Positions 24,293-33,738 of a DNA stretch of 64,000 bases are shown here, piece by piece. A model generated the notes under the pieces. That model saw only the letters and a list, made by a program, of their open reading frames with translations, ran no database searches and was not told the DNA's origin. The stretch is taken from the NCBI GenBank assembly GCA_036823295.1, contig DAISGD010000003.1, positions 1-64,000 on the forward strand, in the 5' to 3' direction. Position numbers and translations under genes: made by a program. Positions within the stretch are counted from its first letter, which is position 1; the number at the start of each line of letters is the position of its first letter. Source of the DNA: UBA4742 sp002403895 (GTDB lineage Bacteria > Actinomycetota > Acidimicrobiia > Acidimicrobiales > Acidimicrobilacustridaceae).

Positions 24293-25773
24293 TGCGTCTC
24301 GGCGTCCTGCTCGCCGGGTTGCCCGGCGCCGAGAGAGAGGGCGGGGACGCCGAGGTCGAGATCAGCTCGGTCGAGTTCGATTCGCGCTCGGTGGCTCCGG
24401 GCGCGTTGTTCTGCGCCATCCGGGGTGAGCGCACCGATGGCCACGATCACGCGGTCGCCGCGGTGGAAGCCGGTGCCGCGGCGGTCCTGGCCGAGCGGCC
24501 CCTGCCGCTGGACGTGCCCGTGGTGGTGGTCCCCGACACCCGCCTGGCCATGGCCGCGGTGGCCGTCCGGTTCTACGGCGATCCGGCGCGCGCCCTGACC
24601 CTTGTCGGCATCACCGGTACGAACGGCAAGACCACCACCACGTTCCTCCTGCGCGCCGTGTTCGAAGCCGCCGGTTTGCGGGCGGATGTGCTGGGCACGC
24701 TCTCGGGCACCCGCACCACCCCCGAAGCTCCCGAGCTACAGGCTCGTCTGGCCGCCCTGCGTGACGACGGGGTGCAGGCGGTGGCCATGGAGGTCTCCTC
24801 CCACGCCCTTGACCTGCACCGCGTCGACGGCACCTGGTTCGCCGCGGCCGTGTTCACCAACCTGAGTCGCGATCACCTCGACTACCACAAGACCATGGAG
24901 GCGTACTTCGAGGCTAAGGCCCGGCTCTTCGGTCCGGCCTTCACCGATCGGGCGGTGGTGAACCTCGACAGCCCGTACGGTCGGCTCCTGTCCGACTCGG
25001 CCAAGGTGAGGACGGTCGGCTTCCGCCTCGACGATGCCGAAGACCTCGTGCTGGGCCCGTCGGGCAGTCGGTTCACCTGGCGTGGCCATAGTGTCACGTT
25101 GTCGCTGGGGGGCCGCTTCAACGTGGCCAACGCCCTCGCGGCGGCCGAGGCCGCCGTCGCCGTAGGGATCGACCCGGCGGTCGTGGCCCACGGCCTGAGT
25201 CAGCCGCTCGTGGTCCCCGGGCGCTTCGAGCTCGTCCAGGCCGGCCAGGCCTTCCCGGTGGTGGTCGACTACGCCCACACCCCGGACGGGCTCGAGCAGC
25301 TGTTGGCGGCGGCGCGTGACCTCCTAGGCCCCGATGGCCAGGTCGCGGTGGTCTTCGGCTGCGGGGGAGAGCGCGATGCCACCAAGCGGCCCACCATGGG
25401 TGAGGTGGCGGCCCGACTGGCGGATCGAGTAGTCCTGACGGCGGACAATTCGCGGGGAGAACAGACAGGAGCCATCATCGACGCCGTGAGACAGGGCTTT
25501 GACCGGGCCACCGACCGGCGCGCCCATGACCTCGTGGTGGAGCCCGACCGCCGGGTGGCGATCCGGGTGGCCCTGGCGTCGGCGGGGCCCGGTGACGCCG
25601 TGGTGATCGCCGGCAAGGGGCACGAGTCGACCCAGATCATCGGCGATGTGAGCCTGCCCTTCGACGACCGGGTCGTGGCCCATGAGGAACTGGCCGGTGG
25701 GCTCGACACCGGCTCGGTCGGGTCTGTCGGCCCCGGCGAAGCCATCCGCCCCAGCCGGGAGGCCGACGGGTGA
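24289..25773 (+). CDS. murE: UDP-MurNAc-tripeptide ligase MurE
   Basis: A 494-residue Mur ligase adding the third stem-peptide residue in the cytoplasm. The P-loop is GITGTNGKTTTT; EVSSHALDLHRV and NLSRDHLDYH follow, with GHESTQ near the end. In meso-diaminopimelate-adding MurE enzymes the specificity motif is DNPR; here residues 386-389 read DNSR, keeping Asp, Asn and Arg but with Ser for Pro. mDAP is therefore still the best guess. Start GTG 24289 overlaps the ftsI stop, with ATG 24292 next to it. The stop overlaps mraY directly; murF, usually found at this junction, is absent. Confidence 0.93.
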   Translation: MMRLGVLLAGLPGAEREGGDAEVEISSVEFDSRSVAPGALFCAIRGERTDGHDHAVAAVEAGAAAVLAERPLPLDVPVVVVPDTRLAMAAVAVRFYGDPARALTLVGITGTNGKTTTTFLLRAVFEAAGLRADVLGTLSGTRTTPEAPELQARLAALRDDGVQAVAMEVSSHALDLHRVDGTWFAAAVFTNLSRDHLDYHKTMEAYFEAKARLFGPAFTDRAVVNLDSPYGRLLSDSAKVRTVGFRLDDAEDLVLGPSGSRFTWRGHSVTLSLGGRFNVANALAAAEAAVAVGIDPAVVAHGLSQPLVVPGRFELVQAGQAFPVVVDYAHTPDGLEQLLAAARDLLGPDGQVAVVFGCGGERDATKRPTMGEVAARLADRVVLTADNSRGEQTGAIIDAVRQGFDRATDRRAHDLVVEPDRRVAIRVALASAGPGDAVVIAGKGHESTQIIGDVSLPFDDRVVAHEELAGGLDTGSVGSVGPGEAIRPSREADG

Positions 25774-26804
25774 TCCGCCTGCTGGTCGCCGCCGGTGTGG
25801 CCCTGGCCCTGTCGCTGGTGGGGACGCATTTCCTCATCGGCTGGCTGACCCGTCGGCGGGTGGGTCAGCCCATCCGCGAGGACGGCCCTGCTGGTCACCG
25901 GAGCAAGGCCGGCACCCCCACCATGGGGGGCATCGCCATCGTGGTGGCCGCCTCCATGGGTTGGCTCATCAGCGATGTGATCTCGTCGGGAACGTTCACC
26001 CGGCGTGGCGTGATCGTCGTCGCCACCATGATCGGTGCCGCCATCGTTGGTGGCATCGACGACTGGTTGAAGGTGTCGCGGGAGCGCAACCTCGGACTCA
26101 ACAAGCGGGCCAAGATCCTCGGCCTGCTGCTGGTTTCGGTCGGCTTCGTCACCGCTGCGTTGTTGTTCACCCACATCGCCACCACGTTCTCCCTGACCCG
26201 CTACGACTGGCCCGGCATCGGGATGGGCAAGGTCATCTGGGCGCTGTGGGCCGTCACGCTCATCCTGGCCACGTCCAACGCGGTGAACCTGACCGACGGT
26301 CTCGATGGTCTGGCCGCGGGTTCGGCCATCTTCGGGTTCGCCGCCTTCGTGGTCATCGGGTTCTGGGGGTTCCGTCACCCGGGCGTTTACGGCGACCAGA
26401 GTTTCCTCGATCAGGCCATCATCGCCGCCGCCATGTTGGGGGCCTGCACCGGGTTCCTTTGGTGGAACGCCGCTCCAGCCCGGATCTTCATGGGCGACAC
26501 CGGATCTCTGGCCATCGGCACCGCCCTGGCCTGTCTTGGCCTGAGTATGAACACGAGCCTCTTGCTGGTGCTCATCTGCGGGGTGAACGTGATGGAGACG
26601 GTGTCGGTGATCCTGCAGGTGGGGAGCTTCCGCATGACCGGCCGGCGGATCTTCCGCATGGCCCCGCTGCACCATCATTTCGAACTGGGCGGCTGGCCCG
26701 AGCCGACGGTCATCGTCCGCTTCTGGATCCTGGCCGGGCTGTGCACCGCGCTGGCGCTGGGCATCTTCTATGCCGACTTCGTGCGCCTGGGCGTACTGGA
26801 TTGA
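25770..26804 (+). CDS. mraY: Phospho-MurNAc-pentapeptide transferase MraY
   Basis: A 344-residue integral membrane enzyme with about ten helices that makes lipid I. Signature regions seen: HRSKAGTPTMGG, GGIDDWLKV, NAVNLTDGLDGLAAG, FLWWNAAPARIFMGDTGSL and MAPLHHHFELGGW. GTG 25770 overlaps the murE stop as GTGA. Complete and typical. Confidence 0.96.
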   Translation: MIRLLVAAGVALALSLVGTHFLIGWLTRRRVGQPIREDGPAGHRSKAGTPTMGGIAIVVAASMGWLISDVISSGTFTRRGVIVVATMIGAAIVGGIDDWLKVSRERNLGLNKRAKILGLLLVSVGFVTAALLFTHIATTFSLTRYDWPGIGMGKVIWALWAVTLILATSNAVNLTDGLDGLAAGSAIFGFAAFVVIGFWGFRHPGVYGDQSFLDQAIIAAAMLGACTGFLWWNAAPARIFMGDTGSLAIGTALACLGLSMNTSLLLVLICGVNVMETVSVILQVGSFRMTGRRIFRMAPLHHHFELGGWPEPTVIVRFWILAGLCTALALGIFYADFVRLGVLD

Positions 26805-26836
26805 CTCGGCGTGAGGGCAAAGATGAGGATCGCCGG

Positions 26837-28177
26837 GTGACGCCCGATCGTGCGTTGGTCGTCGGGTTCGCGGTCACCGGGCGGGCCATGACGAGGGCGT
26901 TGCGCGCCCACGGCGCCGAGGTCGTGGTGATGGACGACCATCCCTCGCCGACCCGCCGTACCGCAGCAGAATCAGAGGCCGTGAACCTGGTCGAGGCCCC
27001 CTCCGACGCGCAGTTGGCGTCGCTGGTGGCGGCGGCTGATGCGGTGCTGCCGAGCCCAGGCGTGCCCGATCGCCATCCGGTCTTCGCCGCCGCCCGAGCC
27101 GCCGGGGTTCCCGTCCTGAGTGAGTTCGACCTGGCCGCCGCCTGGGATGACCGTCCGGTGCTCGCCGTGACCGGCACCGACGGCAAGACCACGGTCACCA
27201 CCATGGTCACGGACATGATGAACGCGTCGGGCCAGCGGGCCTTGGCCGTGGGCAACACCGAGGTGCCCCTGGTCGAGGCCATCACCCGCGACGACCTCGA
27301 CGTTTTCGTCGTCGAGGCCTCCTCGTTTCGTCTCGGCCACACCCACCATTTCGAACCGGTCGTCGCCACCTGGCTGAACCTGGCCGAAGATCACCTCGAC
27401 GTGCACGACTCGACGGCGCGCTACACCGAGGCCAAGGCCCGCATCTGGGCCGATCTCGGTCCTGACCACGGCGTTGCCGTGGCCAACGCCGATGATCCGG
27501 CCGTCATGGCGAAGATCAATCCGCGGGCCCGCACCGTGACCTTCGGCGTGGATGCAGACGCTGATTACCGAATCGACGCCAGCCAGCTGAGGGCCGGGTC
27601 CGGCGAGGTGCTGGTCACGGTGGACGAGTTGTGGCGGGCCTTGCCTCATGATCTGTCCAACGCCTTGGCCGCCTCGGCCACCTCCCTCGAAGGGGGTGGT
27701 TCGCCCGAGGGGGTGCGTGAGGCCCTACGGGCTTTTCGCGGCCTGCCCCACCGGGTGGAACCGGTGGGTACCTGGGGCGACGTGTCCTGGTATGACGACT
27801 CCAAGGCCACCGCCCCCCACGCCACCCTGGCCGCCATGCGGGGATTCCCCTCCGTCGTGCTCATCGCCGGGGGCCGCAACAAGGGCCTCGACCTGGGGGT
27901 GCTGGCCCAGGCCGCGCCCCACGTGCGAGCGGTGGTGGCCATCGGCGAGTCGGCCGACGAGGTGGCGGCCGCCTTCTTCGGCCTACGCCCGGTGGTGGTG
28001 GCCGGGTCCATGACCGAGGCCGTGGCCCTGGCCGGCGAACAGGCCCAGCCCGGCGACGCCGTGTTGCTCTCACCCGGCTGCGCATCGTTCGACTGGTTCG
28101 CCAGCTACGCCGAGCGGGGCGACGCCTTCGCCATCCTGGTGCGCGAGCGCCACGACACCGGCGGCCGGCCGCGATGA
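26837..28177 (+). CDS. murD: UDP-MurNAc-alanine:D-glutamate ligase MurD
   Basis: A 446-residue Mur ligase adding D-glutamate. The N-terminal Rossmann fold starts VVGFAVTGRAMTRAL, the P-loop is AVTGTDGKTTVT, and YDDSKATAPHA and LIAGGRNKGLDL are MurD-type motifs. GTG 26837 is chosen because GAGGA (26825-26829) lies 7 nt upstream; an in-frame TTG at 26801 is possible but lacks this support. ATGA overlap with ftsW. Confidence 0.93.
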   Translation: MTPDRALVVGFAVTGRAMTRALRAHGAEVVVMDDHPSPTRRTAAESEAVNLVEAPSDAQLASLVAAADAVLPSPGVPDRHPVFAAARAAGVPVLSEFDLAAAWDDRPVLAVTGTDGKTTVTTMVTDMMNASGQRALAVGNTEVPLVEAITRDDLDVFVVEASSFRLGHTHHFEPVVATWLNLAEDHLDVHDSTARYTEAKARIWADLGPDHGVAVANADDPAVMAKINPRARTVTFGVDADADYRIDASQLRAGSGEVLVTVDELWRALPHDLSNALAASATSLEGGGSPEGVREALRAFRGLPHRVEPVGTWGDVSWYDDSKATAPHATLAAMRGFPSVVLIAGGRNKGLDLGVLAQAAPHVRAVVAIGESADEVAAAFFGLRPVVVAGSMTEAVALAGEQAQPGDAVLLSPGCASFDWFASYAERGDAFAILVRERHDTGGRPR

Positions 28178-29412
28178 GCGCGCCGGTACGCCCGCCTCGC
28201 GGCCGCGGCATCGGCCGGTTGAGCGCCGTCGAGGTCGTCCCCTCCACCCGTCAGGCCAATCGTGACCGAACGGTCAACGCCCCGGCCCGCCGGGTCCGGC
28301 GTCGAGGTGGGAGCCCGGTGGGTCGGCGGTCACCAACGTTCCTGTTCCTGCTCGCCCTGGTGGTGGTACTCAACCTCATCGGCTTGGTGTTCGTGCTGTC
28401 GGCCTCTGCCGTCACCGCCCTCTACGAGTACGGCTCGAGCTGGTACCACTTCCGGCGCCAGTTGCTGTGGGTGGGGCTCGGCGCGGTGGCCATGGTCGTG
28501 GTGATGCGGATCGACTACCACCGGTGGCGGGCCCGCACGAACCTGCTGTTGATCGGGGCCGGGGCGATGATGGTGGCGGTGCTCGTGCCCGGCCTCGGCG
28601 TGAACGTCAACGGCTCGTCGCGCTGGCTCGGCTACGGCTTCGCCCGGGTCCAACCCTCGGAGTTCGCCAAGCTGGCCGTGCTGTTGTTCGTGGCCGACCT
28701 GCTGGCCCGGCGCGCCGACAAGGTGGGCAACTGGCGGGCGACGCTGCTGCCGGTGCTGGTGGTGTTGGGGACGTTCGCCCTCTTGTTGATGGCTCAACCC
28801 AACCTAGGCACCACCATCATCTTGGGATCCATCGTCTTCTTCATGTTGTTCGTGTCCGGGGTGGCGGCCAAGCCCCTGATCGGGACCTTCGCCATCGGGG
28901 GCGTGTTGGCCACGATGGCGGCCACCCTTGAGCGTTACCGGCGCCGGCGCCTGCTGGGGTTCATCGATCCGTGGAAGGACGTGTCCAACACCGGCTACCA
29001 GACCATCCAGGCCCAGGTAGCCATATCCCACGGCGGGGTGGTGGGGAGCGGGCTGGGCCAGAGCCGGGCCAAGTACGGCTTCCTCCCGTTCGCCCATACC
29101 GACTTCATCTACGCCATCATCGCTGACGAAACCGGCATGATCGGTGCCCTGTTGGTGGTGGCGCTGTTCATCGCCTTGGGCGTTGCCGGTATCCGTACCG
29201 CCATGCGGGCCCCCGATCGCTACGGGATGTTGCTCGCCACCGGCGTCACCGGGTGGTTGCTGATCCAGGCCTTCGTGAACATCGGAGCCGTCGTCGGGGT
29301 GCTTCCCATCACCGGAGTCCCCCTGCCCTTCGTGTCGTTCGGTGGGTCCTCCCTGGTGGTCACCATGGCCGCTATGGGGTTGTTGTTGAACGTCGCCCGC
29401 CAGGCCCGCTGA
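28174..29412 (+). CDS. ftsW: Septal peptidoglycan glycosyltransferase FtsW (SEDS)
   Basis: A 412-residue SEDS polymerase. A basic cytoplasmic tail of about 50 residues precedes roughly ten membrane helices. Conserved SEDS signatures are present: NGSSRWLGYG, QPSEFAKLAV, QPNLGTT, YGFLPFAHTDFIYAIIADE and the final GVPLPFVSFGGSS. It polymerises lipid II at the septum together with FtsI, encoded upstream. Overlaps murD and murG by a few bases. Confidence 0.95.
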   Translation: MSAPVRPPRGRGIGRLSAVEVVPSTRQANRDRTVNAPARRVRRRGGSPVGRRSPTFLFLLALVVVLNLIGLVFVLSASAVTALYEYGSSWYHFRRQLLWVGLGAVAMVVVMRIDYHRWRARTNLLLIGAGAMMVAVLVPGLGVNVNGSSRWLGYGFARVQPSEFAKLAVLLFVADLLARRADKVGNWRATLLPVLVVLGTFALLLMAQPNLGTTIILGSIVFFMLFVSGVAAKPLIGTFAIGGVLATMAATLERYRRRRLLGFIDPWKDVSNTGYQTIQAQVAISHGGVVGSGLGQSRAKYGFLPFAHTDFIYAIIADETGMIGALLVVALFIALGVAGIRTAMRAPDRYGMLLATGVTGWLLIQAFVNIGAVVGVLPITGVPLPFVSFGGSSLVVTMAAMGLLLNVARQAR

Positions 29413-30527
29413 TGGCGGGTACGTTCGCGTGCATCGCCGGCGGTGGCACCGCGGGCCATCTCCTTCCGGGTATCGCCGTCGCTGATGCCCTCGTCGAGGG
29501 CGGTCGCCCTCCGGCGTCGATCCATTTCATCGGTGGCGTCCATGGGCCGGAGGCGACGACGGTGCCTGCCGCCGGCTATCCCCTCACCATGCTGCCGGGC
29601 CGGGGGATCCCCCGGAAGATGTCGGGGGCGAGCCTCAGGGCCACCCTGGGCATCGTTCGAGGGGTGGTCTCAGGGATCGCTCTCGTTCGCCGGTTGCACC
29701 CGCAGGTGGTCATCGTGCTGGGCGGCTACGCCGCGGTGCCGTGCGTGATCGGGGCGATCCTGGGGCGGGTCCCGATGGTGATCATGGAGCAGAACGCCCG
29801 GGCCGGGGCGGCCAACCGGCTGGCCCGGCCCTTCGCCAAGGCCGCCGCCGTCCCGTTCGCCGAGACCGACCTGCGTCGTGCGGTGGTCACCGGCAATCCG
29901 GTACGACCCGAGATCCTGGCTGTCCATCGACCGGCCGACACACCTGCCGCCCGGCAACGACTCGACCTGCCGCTCGACCGCATCGTCGTCGCCGTGTTCA
30001 GCGGGTCGCTTGGTTCGCGACGCATCAACCAAGCAGTACGAGGGCTGGCCCAGCGCTGGGGGAGCCGGAGCGATCTGGCCATCCACCACGTGGTGGGTGC
30101 CCGGGAGTGGGACGCGGACGACGCCGAGTCGGTCGAACTACCGGCCGGCGGGCTCGTCTACCGGCAGGTGCGCTACGAGGATCGCATGCCTGACCTTTTG
30201 GCCGCAGCCGACGTGGCTGTGTGCCGGGCCGGAGGTTCCACGGTGGCCGAGTTGGCTCAGGTGGGGCTGGGGGCCATCCTCGTTCCTCTGCCCATCGCCA
30301 CCCGTGACCATCAGACCGCCAATGCCGAGGTGCTGGTGCGGGCCGGCGCTGCCGTCCGGGTGCCCGACGCCGACTTCGACACGAATCGTCTCGAGAATGA
30401 GCTGAAGACGCTCCTGGCCGAGGAAGGCACACTGGCCGCCATGGCCAACGCCGCCCACGTCCTTGCCCATCCCGACGCCGCCGCCCGCGTGGCGGCTCTG
30501 GCCGAGGAGCACGCCCGCCATGGCTGA
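29412..30527 (+). CDS. murG: Lipid II synthase MurG (GT28)
   Basis: A 371-residue GT-B glycosyltransferase adding GlcNAc to lipid I on the inner membrane face. The GGGTAGHLLPGIAVA loop, EQNARAGAANRL, VTGNPVR, CRAGGSTVAEL and TRDHQTANAE signatures are present. ATG 29412 shares its A with the ftsW stop codon. It overlaps murC by 8 bases. Confidence 0.95.
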   Translation: MAGTFACIAGGGTAGHLLPGIAVADALVEGGRPPASIHFIGGVHGPEATTVPAAGYPLTMLPGRGIPRKMSGASLRATLGIVRGVVSGIALVRRLHPQVVIVLGGYAAVPCVIGAILGRVPMVIMEQNARAGAANRLARPFAKAAAVPFAETDLRRAVVTGNPVRPEILAVHRPADTPAARQRLDLPLDRIVVAVFSGSLGSRRINQAVRGLAQRWGSRSDLAIHHVVGAREWDADDAESVELPAGGLVYRQVRYEDRMPDLLAAADVAVCRAGGSTVAELAQVGLGAILVPLPIATRDHQTANAEVLVRAGAAVRVPDADFDTNRLENELKTLLAEEGTLAAMANAAHVLAHPDAAARVAALAEEHARHG

Positions 30528-31935
30528 GCCCACGCCGGGCGTCACTCTCGACCTGTCTCGACCCACCCGGGTTCACGTGGTGGGCATCGGCGGTGCGGGC
30601 ATGAGCGCCATCGCCACGGTGCTGGCCGGCATGGGTCACCAGGTGTCGGGCAGCGACCTGAAGGCCTCAGCGGGGCTGGAACGGCTGCGGGCGCTCGGGG
30701 TTCGAGTGCACGTGGGCCACGATGCCGCTAATCTCCCGGCCGAACTTGATGCGGTCACCATCTCGACGGCCATCCCGCCCCGCAACCCCGAGGTGATGGC
30801 GGCAGCCGAGCGCGGCATCCCCGTCCTGCGCCGAGCCGAGACCCTGGCCTCCATTGCCGCCACCCGGCGCTCGATCGCGGTGGCAGGGACCCACGGCAAG
30901 ACCACCACGTCGTCCATGCTGGCGCTGGTGCTCATCGAGGGTGGCCTCCGACCGTCGTTCATCATCGGGGGTGACGTCAACGAGATCGGGACCGGCGCCG
31001 TCTGGGACGACGGCGAGTTGCTGGTGATCGAGGCCGATGAGAGCGACGGCACCTTCCTCGAGCTTCCCCGTCACGGCTCGGTGGTGACCAGCATCGAGCC
31101 CGATCACCTCGAGTTCTACGGGGGGTTCGAGCCGTTGAAGGCGGCGTTCGGGCGATTCGTGGCTGAGACGCCTGGGCCCCGAGTGGTGTGCGCCGACGAC
31201 GCCCTGGCCACCGAGCTGGGCCGGGCTGCCGGAGCCGTCACCTACGGCACGGCGGCCGATGCCGACTACCGCATGACCGATCTCCAGGGCGGGCGGGCAG
31301 GGTCCAGCTTCGGGGTGACTCACAACGGCCGGGAGCTGGGCCGGATCCAGCTGCCCATCGCCGGGGACTACAACGCTCGCAACGCGGCGGCGGCGTTGGT
31401 CATGGGCATGGAGCTCGGCGCCTCGTTCGAGGCCGGTCGGGCGGCGCTGGCCCGTTTCGCCGGGGTCGCCCGTCGACTCGAGTACCGCGGTGAGCTGCAC
31501 GGCGTCACCTTCATCGACGACTACGCCCACCTACCCAGCGAGGTCGCCAGTGTGTTGTCTTCCACCCGCGGAGGTGGTTGGGGTCGAGTGGTGTGCGTGT
31601 TCCAGCCCCACCGCTACAGCCGGACCGAGGCGCTCTGGCGCGATTTCGACGACAGCTTCATCGACGCCGATCTCCTGATCGTGACCGACATCTACCCTTC
31701 TGGAGAAACACCCCGGCCCGGAATTTCCGGCAAGCTCGTGGCCCAGGCGGTGCTCGATGCCCATCCGTGGCGGCGGCTCGCCTACCTGCCCCGGCGGGCC
31801 GACATCGTCGGCTACCTGATGGCGGAGCTGCGCCCCGGCGACCTGTGCCTGACCCTCGGAGCGGGGGACCTGACCTCCCTCCCCGAGGAGCTGCAGGCCC
31901 GGCTGCGGGCCCGCCAGCCGGGGACCGCGGCGTGA
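30520..31935 (+). CDS. murC: UDP-MurNAc:L-alanine ligase MurC
   Basis: A 471-residue Mur ligase that adds the first amino acid. The N-terminal GIGGAGMSAIA binding loop, the P-loop AGTHGKTTTSS, EADESDGTFL, HLEFYGG, YAHLPSEV and QPHRYSRTE are typical. It starts inside the end of murG (8-base overlap). The stop is followed by a set of GTGAGGG-type repeats that supply several possible murB starts. Confidence 0.95.
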   Translation: MAEPTPGVTLDLSRPTRVHVVGIGGAGMSAIATVLAGMGHQVSGSDLKASAGLERLRALGVRVHVGHDAANLPAELDAVTISTAIPPRNPEVMAAAERGIPVLRRAETLASIAATRRSIAVAGTHGKTTTSSMLALVLIEGGLRPSFIIGGDVNEIGTGAVWDDGELLVIEADESDGTFLELPRHGSVVTSIEPDHLEFYGGFEPLKAAFGRFVAETPGPRVVCADDALATELGRAAGAVTYGTAADADYRMTDLQGGRAGSSFGVTHNGRELGRIQLPIAGDYNARNAAAALVMGMELGASFEAGRAALARFAGVARRLEYRGELHGVTFIDDYAHLPSEVASVLSSTRGGGWGRVVCVFQPHRYSRTEALWRDFDDSFIDADLLIVTDIYPSGETPRPGISGKLVAQAVLDAHPWRRLAYLPRRADIVGYLMAELRPGDLCLTLGAGDLTSLPEELQARLRARQPGTAA

Positions 31936-31974
31936 GGGCCCATCGTGAGGGCAGGTCGTGAGGGGCATGTCGTG
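31932..31974 (+). repeat. Repeated GTGA start-like motif at the murC-murB junction
   Basis: CGTGAGGG-like units begin at 31931, 31944 and 31957, with a further CGTGAA at 31971. The spacing is 13-14 bases. The first GTGA is the usual stop/start overlap with murC but is out of frame for murB; the second and fourth GTG are in frame. This looks like local tandem duplication of a ribosome-binding/start region. Confidence 0.6.
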
Positions 31975-32922
31975 AACGACGCCGTCAAACGGGCCGTGGA
32001 GTTGTTGGGAGATCTGGCCCAGCTCGAGGTGTCGCTGGCCGACGCCACCACGTACCGAGCCGGCGGTCCGGCCGCCGCGGTGGTGGCGGTGGAGGACGAA
32101 GCCACGCTGGCGACGCTGGCCGGCGTGGTGACGGCCACCGGGGTCGAGGTGCTGGTCGTGGGTCGTGGTTCCAACCTGCTGGTGGCCGACGCCGGATTCG
32201 TGGGTGTGGCCATCCGCTTGGGCGACGACTTCGCCGCGGTCGACATCGAGGGGACCAGGGTGGTGGCCGGCGGCGCCGCCAGCCTCCCGGTAGTGGCCCG
32301 AAGGACGGCGGCTGCGGGGCTGACCGGCTTCGAGTGGGCCGTGGGGGTGCCCGGATCGGTGGGTGGCGCGGTGCGCATGAACGCCGGTGGCCACGGTTCC
32401 GACCTGGCTCAGAGCCTGGTGAGGGTCCGCGTGCTCGACCTGGCCAGCGGGGAGGATGTATGGGTGTCCGTAACCGATCTTGACCTGTCGTACCGCCACT
32501 CCGCGGTCACCCGGTCACAGATCATCTTGGCCGCCGAGTTGGCCTTGGCGGCCGGTGATCGCGACCGATCCGAGGCGGCCATCGCCGAAATAGTTCGCTG
32601 GCGCCGTGAGCACCAGCCCGGGGGAGCGAATGCCGGATCGGTGTTCACCAACCCGCCCGCCGACTCGGCCGGCCGGTTGATCGCCGTCGCCGGGTGCAAG
32701 GGTCTGCGGCGAGGCACCGCCGAGGTCTCGACCAAGCATGCCAATTTCATCCAGGTGGATGACGGCGGCCGGGCCGACGACATCTTCGCCCTGATGCTGG
32801 AGGTGCAGCGCCGGGTCGAGGCGGCGACCGACGTGCGCCTGGTGGCCGAGACCCGTCTGGTGGGCTTCCCGGCGAGGCTGGTGGAGCAACTCCAGCCTCG
32901 AGTAGAGGTTGAGGGTTCGTGA
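31972..32922 (+). CDS. murB: UDP-N-acetylenolpyruvoylglucosamine reductase MurB
   Basis: A 316-residue FAD enzyme that reduces UDP-GlcNAc-enolpyruvate to UDP-MurNAc. Motifs: YRAGGPAA, VGRGSNLLVADAGF, GVPGSVGGAVRMNAGG, SYRHSAV, GANAGSVFTNPP and STKHANFI, matching the shorter type found in actinobacteria. GTG 31972 is preferred since GAGGGG lies 6 nt upstream; in-frame GTG 31945 would add nine residues. Overlaps ftsQ as GTGA. Confidence 0.93.
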   Translation: MNDAVKRAVELLGDLAQLEVSLADATTYRAGGPAAAVVAVEDEATLATLAGVVTATGVEVLVVGRGSNLLVADAGFVGVAIRLGDDFAAVDIEGTRVVAGGAASLPVVARRTAAAGLTGFEWAVGVPGSVGGAVRMNAGGHGSDLAQSLVRVRVLDLASGEDVWVSVTDLDLSYRHSAVTRSQIILAAELALAAGDRDRSEAAIAEIVRWRREHQPGGANAGSVFTNPPADSAGRLIAVAGCKGLRRGTAEVSTKHANFIQVDDGGRADDIFALMLEVQRRVEAATDVRLVAETRLVGFPARLVEQLQPRVEVEGS

Positions 32923-33716
32923 GTTCGCGCACCCTGGAACGGATCCGCGAGGCCATGCCGGTCGCCGTCGACCCGCGCATCCAGGCTCGTCGTGATGAGG
33001 TCGATCGTCAGCGACAGCGGCGTCGACGCGCCTGGCTGGTGGGGGCGGCGGTGGCGGTGACCGTTATCGCCCTCGGATGGTTCGTGAGCCACAGCCCGCT
33101 GTTGGACGTCGACGAGGTTCGGGCCCCGGCGACGATCCACGTCACCGAACAGGAACTCCTCGACGCCTCTGGCCTTCAGCCCGGCGACGATCTGGTGGAC
33201 GTCGACCCGGGCGCGGTGCGCAGGCGCCTGCTGGCCATCGCCTGGGTGGACGAGGCCACGGTCGACGTCGACTGGTGGGGGACGGTGACGTTGGCCGTCA
33301 CCGAACGGACGCCCGTGGCCGCCCTCTCTGACGGAGCCGGGGCATTCGTCCTGGCTGATCCCACGGGACGAGCGTTGACCACGCTACCGGTGGGGGCTGA
33401 CCTTGGCGGCGCCATCATCGTGGACGGGGTCGCCCCGGTCGCCCCGGGCGAGCAGTTCGGTCCGGGCCTCGACGCCCCGCTCGAGGTGATCGCGGCGTTG
33501 ACGCCTGGCCTGCGAACCCGGGTCATCTCGGTGGTGCCAGGGGCCGACGGATCGATCGATCTTCACGTGCATCCGCAGGGGAGCGTCGAGCTGTGCCAGC
33601 CCGACCAGTTGGCGGAGAAGATCCGAGCCCTGCAGACGGTCTTCGCCCATGTGGACGACACCGGCCTCAAGACCCTGAACGTGTGCGATCCCCCGAACCC
33701 GCGGATCATCCGATGA
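32919..33716 (+). CDS. ftsQ: Divisome protein FtsQ (POTRA domain)
   Basis: A 265-residue bitopic protein. The cytoplasmic part is basic (RQRQRRRRAW), one membrane helix lies at about residues 39-58, and an extracytoplasmic POTRA domain begins at LLDVDEVRAP (binding of FtsL/FtsB partners), followed by the beta domain with VTERTPVAAL. It recruits the FtsL-DivIC complex. Start GTG 32919 overlaps the murB stop. The gap to ftsZ is 321 bases and holds regulatory palindromes. Confidence 0.9.
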   Translation: MSSRTLERIREAMPVAVDPRIQARRDEVDRQRQRRRRAWLVGAAVAVTVIALGWFVSHSPLLDVDEVRAPATIHVTEQELLDASGLQPGDDLVDVDPGAVRRRLLAIAWVDEATVDVDWWGTVTLAVTERTPVAALSDGAGAFVLADPTGRALTTLPVGADLGGAIIVDGVAPVAPGEQFGPGLDAPLEVIAALTPGLRTRVISVVPGADGSIDLHVHPQGSVELCQPDQLAEKIRALQTVFAHVDDTGLKTLNVCDPPNPRIIR

Positions 33717-33738
33717 CTCCGGGCCTGGCGGCTCGCAG

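Noticed and set aside
26801..26836. MurD start at TTG 26801
   Set aside because: GTG 26837 has GAGGA at proper spacing and fits the family start; the extra residues are highly charged.
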